This document shows positions 38,574 to 46,895 of a stretch of DNA of 64,000 nt, piece after piece. Source of the stretch: Phytobacter diazotrophicus (GTDB lineage Bacteria; Pseudomonadota; Gammaproteobacteria; Enterobacterales; Enterobacteriaceae). Every line of letters begins with the position of its first letter. Positions within the stretch are counted from its first letter, which is position 1. Below the pieces are notes generated by a model. That model worked only from the letters and a program-made list of their open reading frames with translations, was not told where the DNA came from and searched no databases. The position numbers and the translations under genes are program-made. The DNA is taken from positions 62,001-126,000 of the forward strand of contig SMDE01000015.1 in assembly GCA_004346725.1 (NCBI GenBank), written 5' to 3'.

Positions 38574-38711
38574 CCCCTCACCCTAACCCTCTCCCCTAAG
38601 GGGAGAGGGAATAGATTGCAGGAGACCTTTAAAAACTGCCGCACGTTCTTCCCCCTCTCCCTCCGGGAGAGGGCAGGGGTGAGGGAAAATATTCAGACAG
38701 TTTTTAAAGGT
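38574..38711. repeat. Nested palindromic repeat between sdhB and sucA
   Basis: Arms CCCTCACCC (38575-38583) and GGGTGAGGG enclose two C/T-rich hairpins. One is a near-perfect palindrome of CCCTCTCCCCT and AGGGGAGAGGG at 38587-38609. The other is CCCTCTCCC-TCC-GGGAGAGGG at 38653-38673. A 14-bp inverted pair ACCTTTAAAAACTG (38625-38638) and CAGTTTTTAAAGGT (38698-38711) frames the second. This is an intergenic repeat of the type widespread in enterobacteria, within the sdh-suc transcript. Confidence 0.75.
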
Positions 38712-38829
38712 TCCTTCGCGGGCCAACAAAGAGAAGAGCTCGCAAGTGAACCCCGGGACGTGTGCGCCCTGCCGCGCGCGTTGTAGTTATCCACGGCGAA
38801 GTAAGCATAACAATGCTTAAGGGATCACG

Positions 38830-41637
38830 ATGCAGAACAGCGCTTTGAAAGCCTGGCTGGACTCTTCTTACCTCTCTGGTTCGAACCAGAGCTGGATAGA
38901 ACAGCTCTATGAAGACTTCTTAACCGATCCTGACTCGGTAGATGCGACATGGCGTTCCATGTTTGAAGAGTTACCAGGCACCGGAGTGAAACCGGATCAA
39001 TTCCATTCCAAAACACGTGATTATTTCCGTCGTCTGGCGAAGGATGCCTCACGTTACTCTTCCTCCATTTCTGACCCTGACACCAATGCGAAGCAGGTAA
39101 AAGTCCTGCAGCTCATTAACGCCTATCGTTTCCGCGGTCACCAGCAGGCCAATCTCGATCCGCTGGGACTGTGGCAACAAGAGCGCGTTGCAGACCTCGA
39201 CCCGTCATTCCATGACCTGACCGAGGCAGACTTCCAGGAGACGTTCAACGTAGGTTCTTTTGCCATCGGCAAAGACACGATGCAGCTTGGCGATTTGATC
39301 GCAGCCCTGAAACAAACCTACTGCGGCTCTATCGGTGCTGAATATATGCACATTACCAGCACCGAAGAAAAACGCTGGATCCAACAGCGTATTGAATCCG
39401 TTGCTGGCAAAGCCTCCTTTACCGCTGATGAGAAAAAACGTTTCCTCAGCGAACTGACGGCGGCAGAAGGGATGGAGCGTTATCTGGGCGCGAAATTCCC
39501 CGGCGCGAAACGCTTTTCGCTGGAAGGCGGTGATGCACTGGTGCCGATGCTCAAAGAGATGATTCGCCATGCCGGTAAAAGCGGCACGCGCGAAGTGGTG
39601 CTGGGTATGGCGCACCGCGGTCGTCTGAACGTGCTCATTAACGTGCTGGGTAAAAAACCGCAGGATCTGTTTGACGAATTTGCGGGTAAACATAAAGAGC
39701 ACCTCGGTACGGGTGACGTGAAATACCATATGGGTTTCTCGTCCGATATCGAAACCGAGGGGGGGCTTGTGCACCTGGCGCTGGCGTTTAACCCGTCGCA
39801 CCTTGAAATCGTCAGCCCGGTAGTAATGGGGTCCGTGCGTGCACGTCTTGACCGCCTGGATGAGCCGAGCAGCAACAAAGTTCTGCCAATCACGATTCAC
39901 GGTGACGCGGCCGTTACAGGTCAGGGCGTGGTTCAGGAAACCCTGAACATGTCCAAAGCGCGCGGTTATGAAGTGGGCGGTACCGTGCGTATCGTCATTA
40001 ATAACCAGGTGGGCTTCACCACCTCTAACCCGCTTGATGCGCGCTCCACACCATACTGTACCGATATCGGTAAAATGGTGCAGGCGCCGATTTTCCACGT
40101 TAACGCGGATGACCCGGAAGCCGTCGCTTTCGTTACCCGTGTGGCGCTGGACTTCCGCAATACCTTCAAACGCGATGTGTTCATCGACCTGGTCTGCTAT
40201 CGCCGTCATGGCCATAACGAAGCCGACGAGCCGAGCGCAACTCAGCCGCTGATGTACCAGAAAATCAAAAAGCATCCGACCCCGCGCAAAATCTATGCTG
40301 ACAAGCTGGAGCATGACGGTGTTGCGACGCTGGAAGACGCGACCGAACTGGTGAACCTCTACCGTGACGCACTGGATGCCGGTGAGTGTGTCGTGAAAGA
40401 GTGGCGTCCGATGAACATGCACTCTTTTACCTGGTCGCCGTACCTCAACCATGAATGGGATGAGAGCTACCCGAACAAGGTCGAAATGAAGCGCCTGCAG
40501 GAACTGGCCAAACGCATCAGTACGGTGCCGGAATCCATCGAAATGCAGGCCCGCGTTGCAAAAATTTACAACGACCGCCAGGCGATGGCGTCGGGCGAGA
40601 AACTGTTCGACTGGGGCGGCGCGGAAAACCTTGCCTATGCGACTCTGGTTGACGAAGGCATCTCCGTCCGTCTGTCCGGTGAAGATTCTGGTCGCGGCAC
40701 GTTCTTCCATCGTCACGCGGTTATCCATAACCAGGCCAACGGTTCAACCTATACGCCGCTGCATCACGTCCACAATAGCCAGGGGCCGTTCAAAGTCTGG
40801 GACTCCGTTCTGTCTGAGGAAGCGGTTCTGGCGTTTGAGTACGGTTACGCCACCGCAGAGCCGCGTACCCTGACCATTTGGGAAGCGCAGTTCGGTGACT
40901 TTGCCAACGGCGCTCAGGTGGTTATCGACCAGTTCATCAGTTCCGGTGAGCAGAAATGGGGCCGTATGTGTGGTCTGGTGATGCTGCTGCCGCACGGTTA
41001 CGAAGGCCAGGGTCCGGAGCACTCCTCCGCGCGTCTGGAGCGTTATCTGCAGTTGTGCGCTGAACAAAACATGCAGGTCTGTGTACCGTCAACCCCGGCA
41101 CAGGTTTACCACATGCTGCGTCGTCAGGCGCTGCGCGGTATGCGCCGTCCGCTGGTTGTCATGTCGCCGAAATCGCTGCTGCGCCACCCGCTGGCGGTCT
41201 CCAGTCTCGATGAACTGGCGAATGGCACCTTTATGCCCGCGATCGGTGAGATAGACGCCCTTGATCCGAAAGGGGTTAAGCGCGTCGTTCTGTGTTCTGG
41301 TAAGGTTTATTATGACCTGCTTGAACAGCGTCGTAAGAACGATCAGAAAGACGTCGCCATTGTCAGGATTGAGCAGTTGTATCCGTTCCCGCACCAGTCG
41401 GTGCAGGAAGCGCTGAAACCATATGCGCATGTACAGGATTTTGTCTGGTGCCAGGAAGAGCCGCTCAACCAGGGCGCATGGTACTGCAGCCAGCATCATC
41501 TGCGAGAAGTGATTCCGTTTGGGGCAGCCCTGCAATATGCAGGTCGCCCGGCCTCCGCTTCGCCAGCGGTAGGATATCTGTCCGTTCACCAGAAACAGCA
41601 ACAAGCTCTGGTCAATGACGCGCTGAACGTCGATTAA
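38830..41637 (+). CDS. sucA: 2-oxoglutarate dehydrogenase E1
   Basis: Thiamine-diphosphate-dependent decarboxylase component of the 2-oxoglutarate dehydrogenase complex. It has 935 residues against 933 in E. coli. The N-terminal part SALKAWLDSSYLSGSNQ binds E2. Motifs include the substrate-binding MAHRGRLNVL, the ThDP region HGDAAVTGQGVVQET and NNQVGFTTSNP, the metal site, and QFGDFANGAQVVIDQF in the C-terminal half. sucB follows after 14 bases. Read-through from sdh is expected. Confidence 0.98.
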   Translation: MQNSALKAWLDSSYLSGSNQSWIEQLYEDFLTDPDSVDATWRSMFEELPGTGVKPDQFHSKTRDYFRRLAKDASRYSSSISDPDTNAKQVKVLQLINAYRFRGHQQANLDPLGLWQQERVADLDPSFHDLTEADFQETFNVGSFAIGKDTMQLGDLIAALKQTYCGSIGAEYMHITSTEEKRWIQQRIESVAGKASFTADEKKRFLSELTAAEGMERYLGAKFPGAKRFSLEGGDALVPMLKEMIRHAGKSGTREVVLGMAHRGRLNVLINVLGKKPQDLFDEFAGKHKEHLGTGDVKYHMGFSSDIETEGGLVHLALAFNPSHLEIVSPVVMGSVRARLDRLDEPSSNKVLPITIHGDAAVTGQGVVQETLNMSKARGYEVGGTVRIVINNQVGFTTSNPLDARSTPYCTDIGKMVQAPIFHVNADDPEAVAFVTRVALDFRNTFKRDVFIDLVCYRRHGHNEADEPSATQPLMYQKIKKHPTPRKIYADKLEHDGVATLEDATELVNLYRDALDAGECVVKEWRPMNMHSFTWSPYLNHEWDESYPNKVEMKRLQELAKRISTVPESIEMQARVAKIYNDRQAMASGEKLFDWGGAENLAYATLVDEGISVRLSGEDSGRGTFFHRHAVIHNQANGSTYTPLHHVHNSQGPFKVWDSVLSEEAVLAFEYGYATAEPRTLTIWEAQFGDFANGAQVVIDQFISSGEQKWGRMCGLVMLLPHGYEGQGPEHSSARLERYLQLCAEQNMQVCVPSTPAQVYHMLRRQALRGMRRPLVVMSPKSLLRHPLAVSSLDELANGTFMPAIGEIDALDPKGVKRVVLCSGKVYYDLLEQRRKNDQKDVAIVRIEQLYPFPHQSVQEALKPYAHVQDFVWCQEEPLNQGAWYCSQHHLREVIPFGAALQYAGRPASASPAVGYLSVHQKQQQALVNDALNVD

Positions 41638-41651
41638 TTAAAGGATAAATA

Positions 41652-42878
41652 ATGAGTAGCGTAGATATTCTTGTACCCGACCTGCCTGAGTCCGTTGCTG
41701 ACGCGACCGTTGCGACCTGGCACAAAAAACCGGGCGATACCGTCCAACGCGATGAAGTGTTGGTAGAAATCGAAACTGACAAAGTGGTACTGGAAGTACC
41801 GGCATCGGCAGACGGCATTCTGGACGCAGTGCTGGAAGATGAAGGCACTACCGTAACGTCACGCCAGATTCTGGGCCGCCTGCGCGAAGGTAACAGCGCA
41901 GGTAAAGAGAGCAGCGCAAAATCTGACGCCAAAGAGTCTACCCCGGCTCAGCGCCAGCAGGCGTCTCTCGAAGAGCAAAACAACGACGCGCTCAGCCCGG
42001 CTATCCGTCGCCTGCTGGCCGAGCATAATCTTGAAGCCAGCGCCATTAAAGGCACCGGCGTCGGTGGCCGTCTGACTCGCGAAGATATTGAAAAACATCT
42101 GGCGAAAGCACCGGCGAAAAAAGAAGAAAGTAAACCTGCCGCGCCGGCTGCAGCACCTGCTGCACCGCAACTGGCGGGCCGCTCTGAAAAACGCGTGCCG
42201 ATGACCCGTCTGCGTAAACGTGTAGCGGAGCGTCTGCTGGAAGCGAAGAACTCCACCGCCATGCTCACGACTTTTAACGAAGTGAACATGAAGCCGATTA
42301 TGGATCTGCGTAAGCAGTACGGCGATGCCTTTGAAAAACGTCATGGCATCCGCCTGGGCTTTATGTCCTTCTACGTAAAAGCGGTGGTGGAAGCGCTGAA
42401 ACGCTACCCGGAAGTGAACGCCTCTATCGATGGTGACGATGTGGTGTACCACAACTATTTCGATGTCAGCATGGCGGTCTCTACGCCGCGTGGCCTGGTA
42501 ACCCCGGTTCTGCGCGATGTGGATACCCTGGGCATGGCCGATATCGAAAAACGCATTAAAGATCTGGCGGTGAAAGGGCGTGACGGCAAACTGACCGTTG
42601 AGGACCTGACCGGTGGTAACTTCACCATTACCAACGGCGGTGTGTTTGGTTCGCTGATGTCTACGCCAATCATCAACCCACCGCAGAGCGCCATTCTGGG
42701 TATGCATGCCATTAAAGACCGCCCGATGGCTGTAGATGGCAAAGTTGAAATTCTGCCCATGATGTATCTGGCGCTCTCTTATGATCACCGCCTGATTGAT
42801 GGCCGCGAATCCGTTGGCTTCCTGGTGGCGATTAAAGAGCTTCTGGAAGATCCGACACGTCTGCTGCTGGACGTGTAG
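41652..42878 (+). CDS. sucB: Dihydrolipoamide succinyltransferase (E2)
   Basis: Core of the 2-oxoglutarate dehydrogenase complex, 408 residues against 405 in E. coli. Domain order: a single lipoyl domain at 1-80 with the lipoylated Lys in [11 protein letters not shown] (about residue 44), an Ala/Pro linker, a peripheral-subunit-binding domain ([13 protein letters not shown] near 112), and the catalytic domain with [11 protein letters not shown] near 374. AAGGATAAATA precedes the start. Confidence 0.98.
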   Translation: MSSVDILVPDLPESVADATVATWHKKPGDTVQRDEVLVEIETDKVVLEVPASADGILDAVLEDEGTTVTSRQILGRLREGNSAGKESSAKSDAKESTPAQRQQASLEEQNNDALSPAIRRLLAEHNLEASAIKGTGVGGRLTREDIEKHLAKAPAKKEESKPAAPAAAPAAPQLAGRSEKRVPMTRLRKRVAERLLEAKNSTAMLTTFNEVNMKPIMDLRKQYGDAFEKRHGIRLGFMSFYVKAVVEALKRYPEVNASIDGDDVVYHNYFDVSMAVSTPRGLVTPVLRDVDTLGMADIEKRIKDLAVKGRDGKLTVEDLTGGNFTITNGGVFGSLMSTPIINPPQSAILGMHAIKDRPMAVDGKVEILPMMYLALSYDHRLIDGRESVGFLVAIKELLEDPTRLLLDV

Positions 42879-42887
42879 TGTCCTTTG

Positions 42888-42963
42888 CCCGGCGGCGTAA
42901 TGCTGCCGGGTTACAAAAACGAACACCTGCATTGTAAGCCGGATGCGCGCAGCGCCGACCGGC
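42888..42963. repeat. REP-like palindromes between sucB and sucC
   Basis: Two adjacent hairpins, CCCGGCGGC/GCTGCCGGG at 42888-42910 and GCCGG...CCGGC at 42938-42963 with a GC-rich loop, resemble a pair of REP units. They lie within the operon message. Confidence 0.65.
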
Positions 42964-42995
42964 GTAACAAGTCTAATGAAGGATGGATAGAACAC

Positions 42996-44162
42996 ATGAA
43001 CTTACATGAATATCAGGCAAAACAGCTTTTTGCCCGTTACGGTTTGCCTGCTCCTGTAGGCTATGCGTGCACGACGCCGCGTGAAGCGGAAGAGGCTGCG
43101 TCCAAAATCGGCGCGGGTCCGTGGGTAGTGAAGTGCCAGGTACACGCAGGTGGCCGTGGTAAAGCGGGCGGTGTAAAAGTTGTTAACAGCAAAGAAGATA
43201 TTCGCGCGTTCGCGGAAAACTGGCTTGGCAAACGTCTGGTGACCTATCAAACAGACGCCAATGGTCAGCCGGTCAACCAGATCCTGGTTGAAGCAGCGAC
43301 TGACATCGGCAAAGAGCTGTATCTGGGCGCTGTCGTTGATCGTAGCTCCCGTCGCGTTGTGTTCATGGCGTCTACCGAAGGCGGCGTAGAAATCGAGAAA
43401 GTGGCGGAAGAAACCCCGCACCTTATCCACAAAGTCGCCCTTGACCCGCTGGCCGGCCCCATGCCGTACCAGGGGCGCGAGCTGGCGTTCAAACTGGGCC
43501 TGGAAGGCAAGCAGGTTCAGCAGTTCACCAAAATCTTTATGGGCCTGGCGACCATTTTCCTGGAGCGCGACCTGGCGCTTATCGAAATTAACCCGCTGGT
43601 CATCACTAAACAGGGCGACCTGATCTGCCTCGATGGCAAACTGGGCGCTGACGGCAACGCACTGTTCCGTCAATCCGAACTGCGCGAAATGCGTGACCAG
43701 TCTCAGGAAGACCCGCGCGAAGCGCAGGCAGCACACTGGGAACTGAACTACGTTGCGCTGGAAGGCAATATTGGTTGCATGGTTAACGGTGCAGGCCTGG
43801 CGATGGGGACGATGGACATCGTTAAGCTGCACGGCGGCGAACCGGCAAACTTCCTCGACGTGGGCGGTGGCGCGACCAAAGAGCGCGTAACCGAAGCGTT
43901 CAAAATCATTCTGTCTGACGAAAACGTGAAAGCCGTTCTGGTTAACATCTTCGGCGGTATCGTTCGCTGTGACCTGATTGCCGACGGCATCATCGGCGCG
44001 GTAGAAGAAGTGGGTGTTAACGTACCGGTTGTCGTTCGTCTGGAAGGTAACAACGCGGAGCTGGGCGCGAAGCGTCTGGCTGACAGCGGCCTGAATATTA
44101 TTGCAGCGAAAAGTCTGACGGATGCAGCGCAGCAGGTCGTTGCCGCAGTGGAGGGGAAATAA
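42996..44162 (+). CDS. sucC: Succinyl-CoA synthetase beta subunit
   Basis: ADP-forming succinyl-CoA synthetase, nucleotide-binding beta subunit, 388 residues. An ATP-grasp fold starts [16 protein letters not shown], with [15 protein letters not shown] near 47-61 and LEINPLV near 198. The C-terminal part has [10 protein letters not shown]. The start at 42996 is the family start; an upstream in-frame ATG at 42885 would run through the REP palindromes. The stop and the sucD start share a base (TAATG). Confidence 0.97.
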   Translation: MNLHEYQAKQLFARYGLPAPVGYACTTPREAEEAASKIGAGPWVVKCQVHAGGRGKAGGVKVVNSKEDIRAFAENWLGKRLVTYQTDANGQPVNQILVEAATDIGKELYLGAVVDRSSRRVVFMASTEGGVEIEKVAEETPHLIHKVALDPLAGPMPYQGRELAFKLGLEGKQVQQFTKIFMGLATIFLERDLALIEINPLVITKQGDLICLDGKLGADGNALFRQSELREMRDQSQEDPREAQAAHWELNYVALEGNIGCMVNGAGLAMGTMDIVKLHGGEPANFLDVGGGATKERVTEAFKIILSDENVKAVLVNIFGGIVRCDLIADGIIGAVEEVGVNVPVVVRLEGNNAELGAKRLADSGLNIIAAKSLTDAAQQVVAAVEGK

Positions 44163-45031
44163 TGTCCGTTTTAATTGATAAAAACACCAAAGTTATCTGC
44201 CAGGGTTTCACCGGAAGCCAGGGTACTTTCCACTCCGAACAAGCGATTGCTTACGGTACGCAAATGGTCGGCGGCGTTACGCCAGGCAAAGGCGGCACCA
44301 CCCATTTGGGCCTGCCGGTGTTTAACACCGTGCGTGAAGCGGTAGAAGCAACGGGCGCAACCGCGTCTGTTATCTATGTTCCGGCGCCGTTTTGCAAAGA
44401 CTCCATTCTGGAAGCGATTGACGCAGGCATTAAGCTGATTATCACCATCACCGAAGGTATCCCGACGCTGGATATGCTGACTGTGAAAGTGAAACTCGAC
44501 GAAGCGGGCGTGCGCATGATTGGGCCGAACTGCCCTGGCGTCATCACCCCAGGCGAATGCAAAATCGGCATCATGCCGGGCCACATTCACCAGCCAGGCA
44601 AAGTGGGCATCGTCTCCCGTTCTGGTACGCTGACCTATGAAGCGGTTAAGCAGACCACCGACTACGGCTTCGGCCAGTCCACCTGTGTGGGTATCGGCGG
44701 TGACCCGATCCCGGGCTCTAACTTCATCGATATCCTGAAACTGTTCCAGGAAGATCCGCAGACCGAAGCGATCGTCATGATCGGTGAAATCGGCGGTAGC
44801 GCGGAAGAAGAAGCGGCGGCTTATATCAAAGATCACGTGACCAAACCGGTTGTCGGTTATATCGCCGGTGTGACCGCGCCGAAAGGCAAACGTATGGGTC
44901 ACGCGGGTGCAATCATCGCAGGGGGTAAAGGGACAGCGGATGAGAAATTCGCCGCTCTGGAAGCCGCTGGCGTGAAAACAGTTCGCAGCCTGGCCGATAT
45001 CGGCGAAGCGCTGAAAGCGATTATCAAATAA
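44162..45031 (+). CDS. sucD: Succinyl-CoA synthetase alpha subunit
   Basis: CoA-binding and phosphohistidine subunit, 289 residues. The CoA-binding Rossmann part has [14 protein letters not shown] at 15-28, and the phosphorylated His is in [17 protein letters not shown] near 246. It is the last gene of sdhCDAB-sucABCD. Its 3'UTR carries the terminator hairpin and probably the SdhX RNA. Confidence 0.98.
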   Translation: MSVLIDKNTKVICQGFTGSQGTFHSEQAIAYGTQMVGGVTPGKGGTTHLGLPVFNTVREAVEATGATASVIYVPAPFCKDSILEAIDAGIKLIITITEGIPTLDMLTVKVKLDEAGVRMIGPNCPGVITPGECKIGIMPGHIHQPGKVGIVSRSGTLTYEAVKQTTDYGFGQSTCVGIGGDPIPGSNFIDILKLFQEDPQTEAIVMIGEIGGSAEEEAAAYIKDHVTKPVVGYIAGVTAPKGKRMGHAGAIIAGGKGTADEKFAALEAAGVKTVRSLADIGEALKAIIK

Positions 45032-45061
45032 GACTCAATGCCCCTCGTTGAAAGGGGCTGT

Positions 45062-45107
45062 AATATGTTCGACATGGTTGGCCGCTCCGAAAAGAGCGGC
45101 CTTTTTT
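45062..45107 (+). ncRNA. sdhX: Probable SdhX small RNA (3'UTR of the sdh-suc operon)
   Basis: In E. coli and Salmonella the 3'UTR after sucD is processed to the Hfq-bound RNA SdhX (RybD), which represses acetate kinase. Here the same position has an unpaired region (AATATGTTCGACATGGTT) followed by the terminator. The 5' processing site is not visible, so the start is approximate. Confidence 0.5.
45080..45107 (+). terminator. Terminator of sdhCDAB-sucABCD
   Basis: GGCCGCTC and GAGCGGCC pair around a 6-base loop, followed by six T residues. Confidence 0.93.
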
Positions 45108-45555
45108 ATGCGCCGATTTTACGCACGCGGGTGTTTTCACCAGTCAATGTTTGGCCGTCAGGCGCGACCGGGGCCATCGGAGGGATGGCCTCACCGGTAC
45201 GTGCATCAACCAGCAACGAATGCGGTTCGCCCGGGGCAAACAGATTGCCTTCGCCCCACTGACGTAGTGCGACGATAACCGGAAAGAGTGATTGCCCTTT
45301 TTGCGTCAGCACATACTCCTGATACGCCGTGCCGTCAGACGCAGGCTGGGTGGCGAAAATACCCGCCTCGACCAGCTTACGCAGACGGTCGGTGAGAATA
45401 TTGCGCGCCATCCCCAGGCCACGCTGAAAATCGCCAAAACGCCGCACGCCGTCGAACGCGTCGCGCACGATAAGCAGCGCCCAGCGATCGCCGATGATAT
45501 CGACTGACCGGGCGACCGGGCAGGGCTGGTAAGCGGGGGAGCGTTCAGATGTCAT
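45106..45555 (-). CDS. HxlR-family transcriptional regulator
   Basis: A 149-residue regulator with the HxlR winged-helix domain. The segment CPVARSVDIIGDRWALLIVR carries the family's conserved N-terminal Cys (residue 12), which in several relatives senses electrophiles or quinones. The recognition helix region is RRFGDFQRGLGMARNILTDRL. The C-terminal part has TQKGQSLFPVIVALRQWGE. I chose the start at 45555 because GAGG lies seven bases upstream; an upstream start at 45588 adds 11 residues with a poor ribosome site. It diverges from an MFS gene and abuts the sdh-suc terminator. It probably controls the transporter and decarboxylase genes; ligand unknown. Confidence 0.88.
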   Translation of the reverse strand: MTSERSPAYQPCPVARSVDIIGDRWALLIVRDAFDGVRRFGDFQRGLGMARNILTDRLRKLVEAGIFATQPASDGTAYQEYVLTQKGQSLFPVIVALRQWGEGNLFAPGEPHSLLVDARTGEAIPPMAPVAPDGQTLTGENTRVRKIGA

Positions 45556-45593
45556 AGCCGGGCCTCGTGAAAAACTTTCAAGTTGCATTTTAA

Positions 45594-45621
45594 AACTGGT
45601 TTATTTACGCTTCAACTAGTT
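45594..45621. promoter_or_regulatory. Paired palindromic sites between the HxlR and MFS genes
   Basis: AACTGGTT (45594-45601) and AACTAGTT (45614-45621) lie exactly 20 bp apart, two helical turns, in the 89-base divergent spacer. They are good candidates for the operator of the HxlR dimer. This is an inference from position and symmetry. Confidence 0.5.
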
Positions 45622-45644
45622 TTCTTTTGCAACCAGGTGGGGCG

Positions 45645-46877
45645 ATGAAAGAAGAGATGTGCAGTATGCCTGCTGCACCCCTATGCAGTGAAACCATGAA
45701 ACCGACAGCGATGCCGCGTAGCCTGGTGTTGCTGTTTGCCATCGCCAGTGGGCTGAGTGTGGCGAATGTTTATTACGCGCAACCACTGCTCGACATGCTG
45801 GCACGGGACTTCGCCATCAGTCAGGCTGCGGTGGGCGGTGTGGTCACCGCCACGCAGGTGGGCTGTGCGCTGGCATTACTGCTGCTGGTGCCATTGGGGG
45901 ATATTGTGGAGCGACGGCACCTGATGTTGTTGCAACTGCTGGCGCTGATTGCTGCACTCTGTATCGTTGTGATGGCGCAATCTGCCTGGGTTTTGCTGGT
46001 GGGCATGCTGGCGACGGGGTTGCTCGGCACGGCGATGGCGCAGGGGCTTATCGCCTGTGCGGCCAGTGCTGCCGAAGTTCAGGAGCGTGGGGGGGTGGTC
46101 GGCGCGGCACAAGGCGGTGTTTTTATTGGTTTGCTGCTGGCACGTGTCTTTGCCGGTGTGGTGAGCGATCTGGCGGGATGGCGCGCAGTATATGGCGCTT
46201 CTGCGTTAATGATGCTGGTACTGCTGCCGCTGCTCTGGAGACAACTGCCGCGCTTTGGTGTGCATCCCGAATCCGTCAGTGCGAGACAACTGCTGTTCTC
46301 GATGCTGACATTACTCTGTACCGATCGCGTATTGCAAATTCGCGGCGTGCTGGCGTTGTTAATGTTTGCCGCCTTTACGATTTTCTGGAGTGCAATGGTG
46401 CTCCCGCTAAGTGCGCCTCCCTATGGTTTTTCACATACAGTGATTGGGCTGTTTGCGCTTGCCGGTGTGGCGGGAGCCCTTGCCGCGACCCGAGCCGGGC
46501 GCGATGCCGACCACGGTCATGGGCAGCGCACCAGTTTTTATGCGCTGGTGCTGCTATTGCTGGCATGGTGGCCCCTGTCACAGCTTGAGCATTCCCTGGC
46601 ACTGTTATTGGTAGGGATTGTGCTGCTGGATTTGGGTGGGCAGGCGCTGCATGTTACCAATCAGAGCATGATTTTGCGCACGTCAGCGGCACACGGGCGG
46701 CTGATTGCCCTCTATATGCTGTTCTACGCCACAGGAAGTGGGGTGGGGGCTATCGCGACCACTGCGGTATTTGCTCACCATGGCTGGAAGGGGGTCTGTT
46801 TATTAGGGGCGACGGTAAGTCTACTGGCGCTGATGATATGGGCGTTAACGCGGCATCTGATGCCAGATGAGAATTAA
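45645..46877 (+). CDS. MFS transporter, probable drug or metabolite efflux
   Basis: A 410-residue major facilitator with about 12 membrane segments. After a short N-terminal tail the first helix is SLVLLFAIASGLSVANVYYAQPLLDML. The cytoplasmic loop 2-3 motif is seen as LGDIVERRHLML, a variant of GxLaDrxGrkxxl. A later segment reads VNVTNQS-like (ALHVTNQSMIL), as in related exporters. The AGGTGGGG ribosome site favours the ATG at 45645, though further in-frame ATGs follow at once. It precedes the PLP decarboxylase by 18 bases and is divergent from the HxlR gene. Substrate unknown; export of a decarboxylase product or of its substrate analogue is a guess. Confidence 0.85.
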   Translation: MKEEMCSMPAAPLCSETMKPTAMPRSLVLLFAIASGLSVANVYYAQPLLDMLARDFAISQAAVGGVVTATQVGCALALLLLVPLGDIVERRHLMLLQLLALIAALCIVVMAQSAWVLLVGMLATGLLGTAMAQGLIACAASAAEVQERGGVVGAAQGGVFIGLLLARVFAGVVSDLAGWRAVYGASALMMLVLLPLLWRQLPRFGVHPESVSARQLLFSMLTLLCTDRVLQIRGVLALLMFAAFTIFWSAMVLPLSAPPYGFSHTVIGLFALAGVAGALAATRAGRDADHGHGQRTSFYALVLLLLAWWPLSQLEHSLALLLVGIVLLDLGGQALHVTNQSMILRTSAAHGRLIALYMLFYATGSGVGAIATTAVFAHHGWKGVCLLGATVSLLALMIWALTRHLMPDEN

Positions 46878-46895
46878 GACAACAGGGGTAATGAG

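Noticed and set aside
39205-40728. Long open frame on the minus strand inside sucA (507 codons)
   Set aside because: Antisense shadow of sucA, with no ribosome site and no protein-like motifs.
41859-42995. Open frame on the minus strand inside sucB (378 codons)
   Set aside because: Antisense to sucB and without any recognisable domain.
45038-45262. 74-codon plus-strand frame after sucD
   Set aside because: It runs through the operon terminator and is antisense to the HxlR gene.
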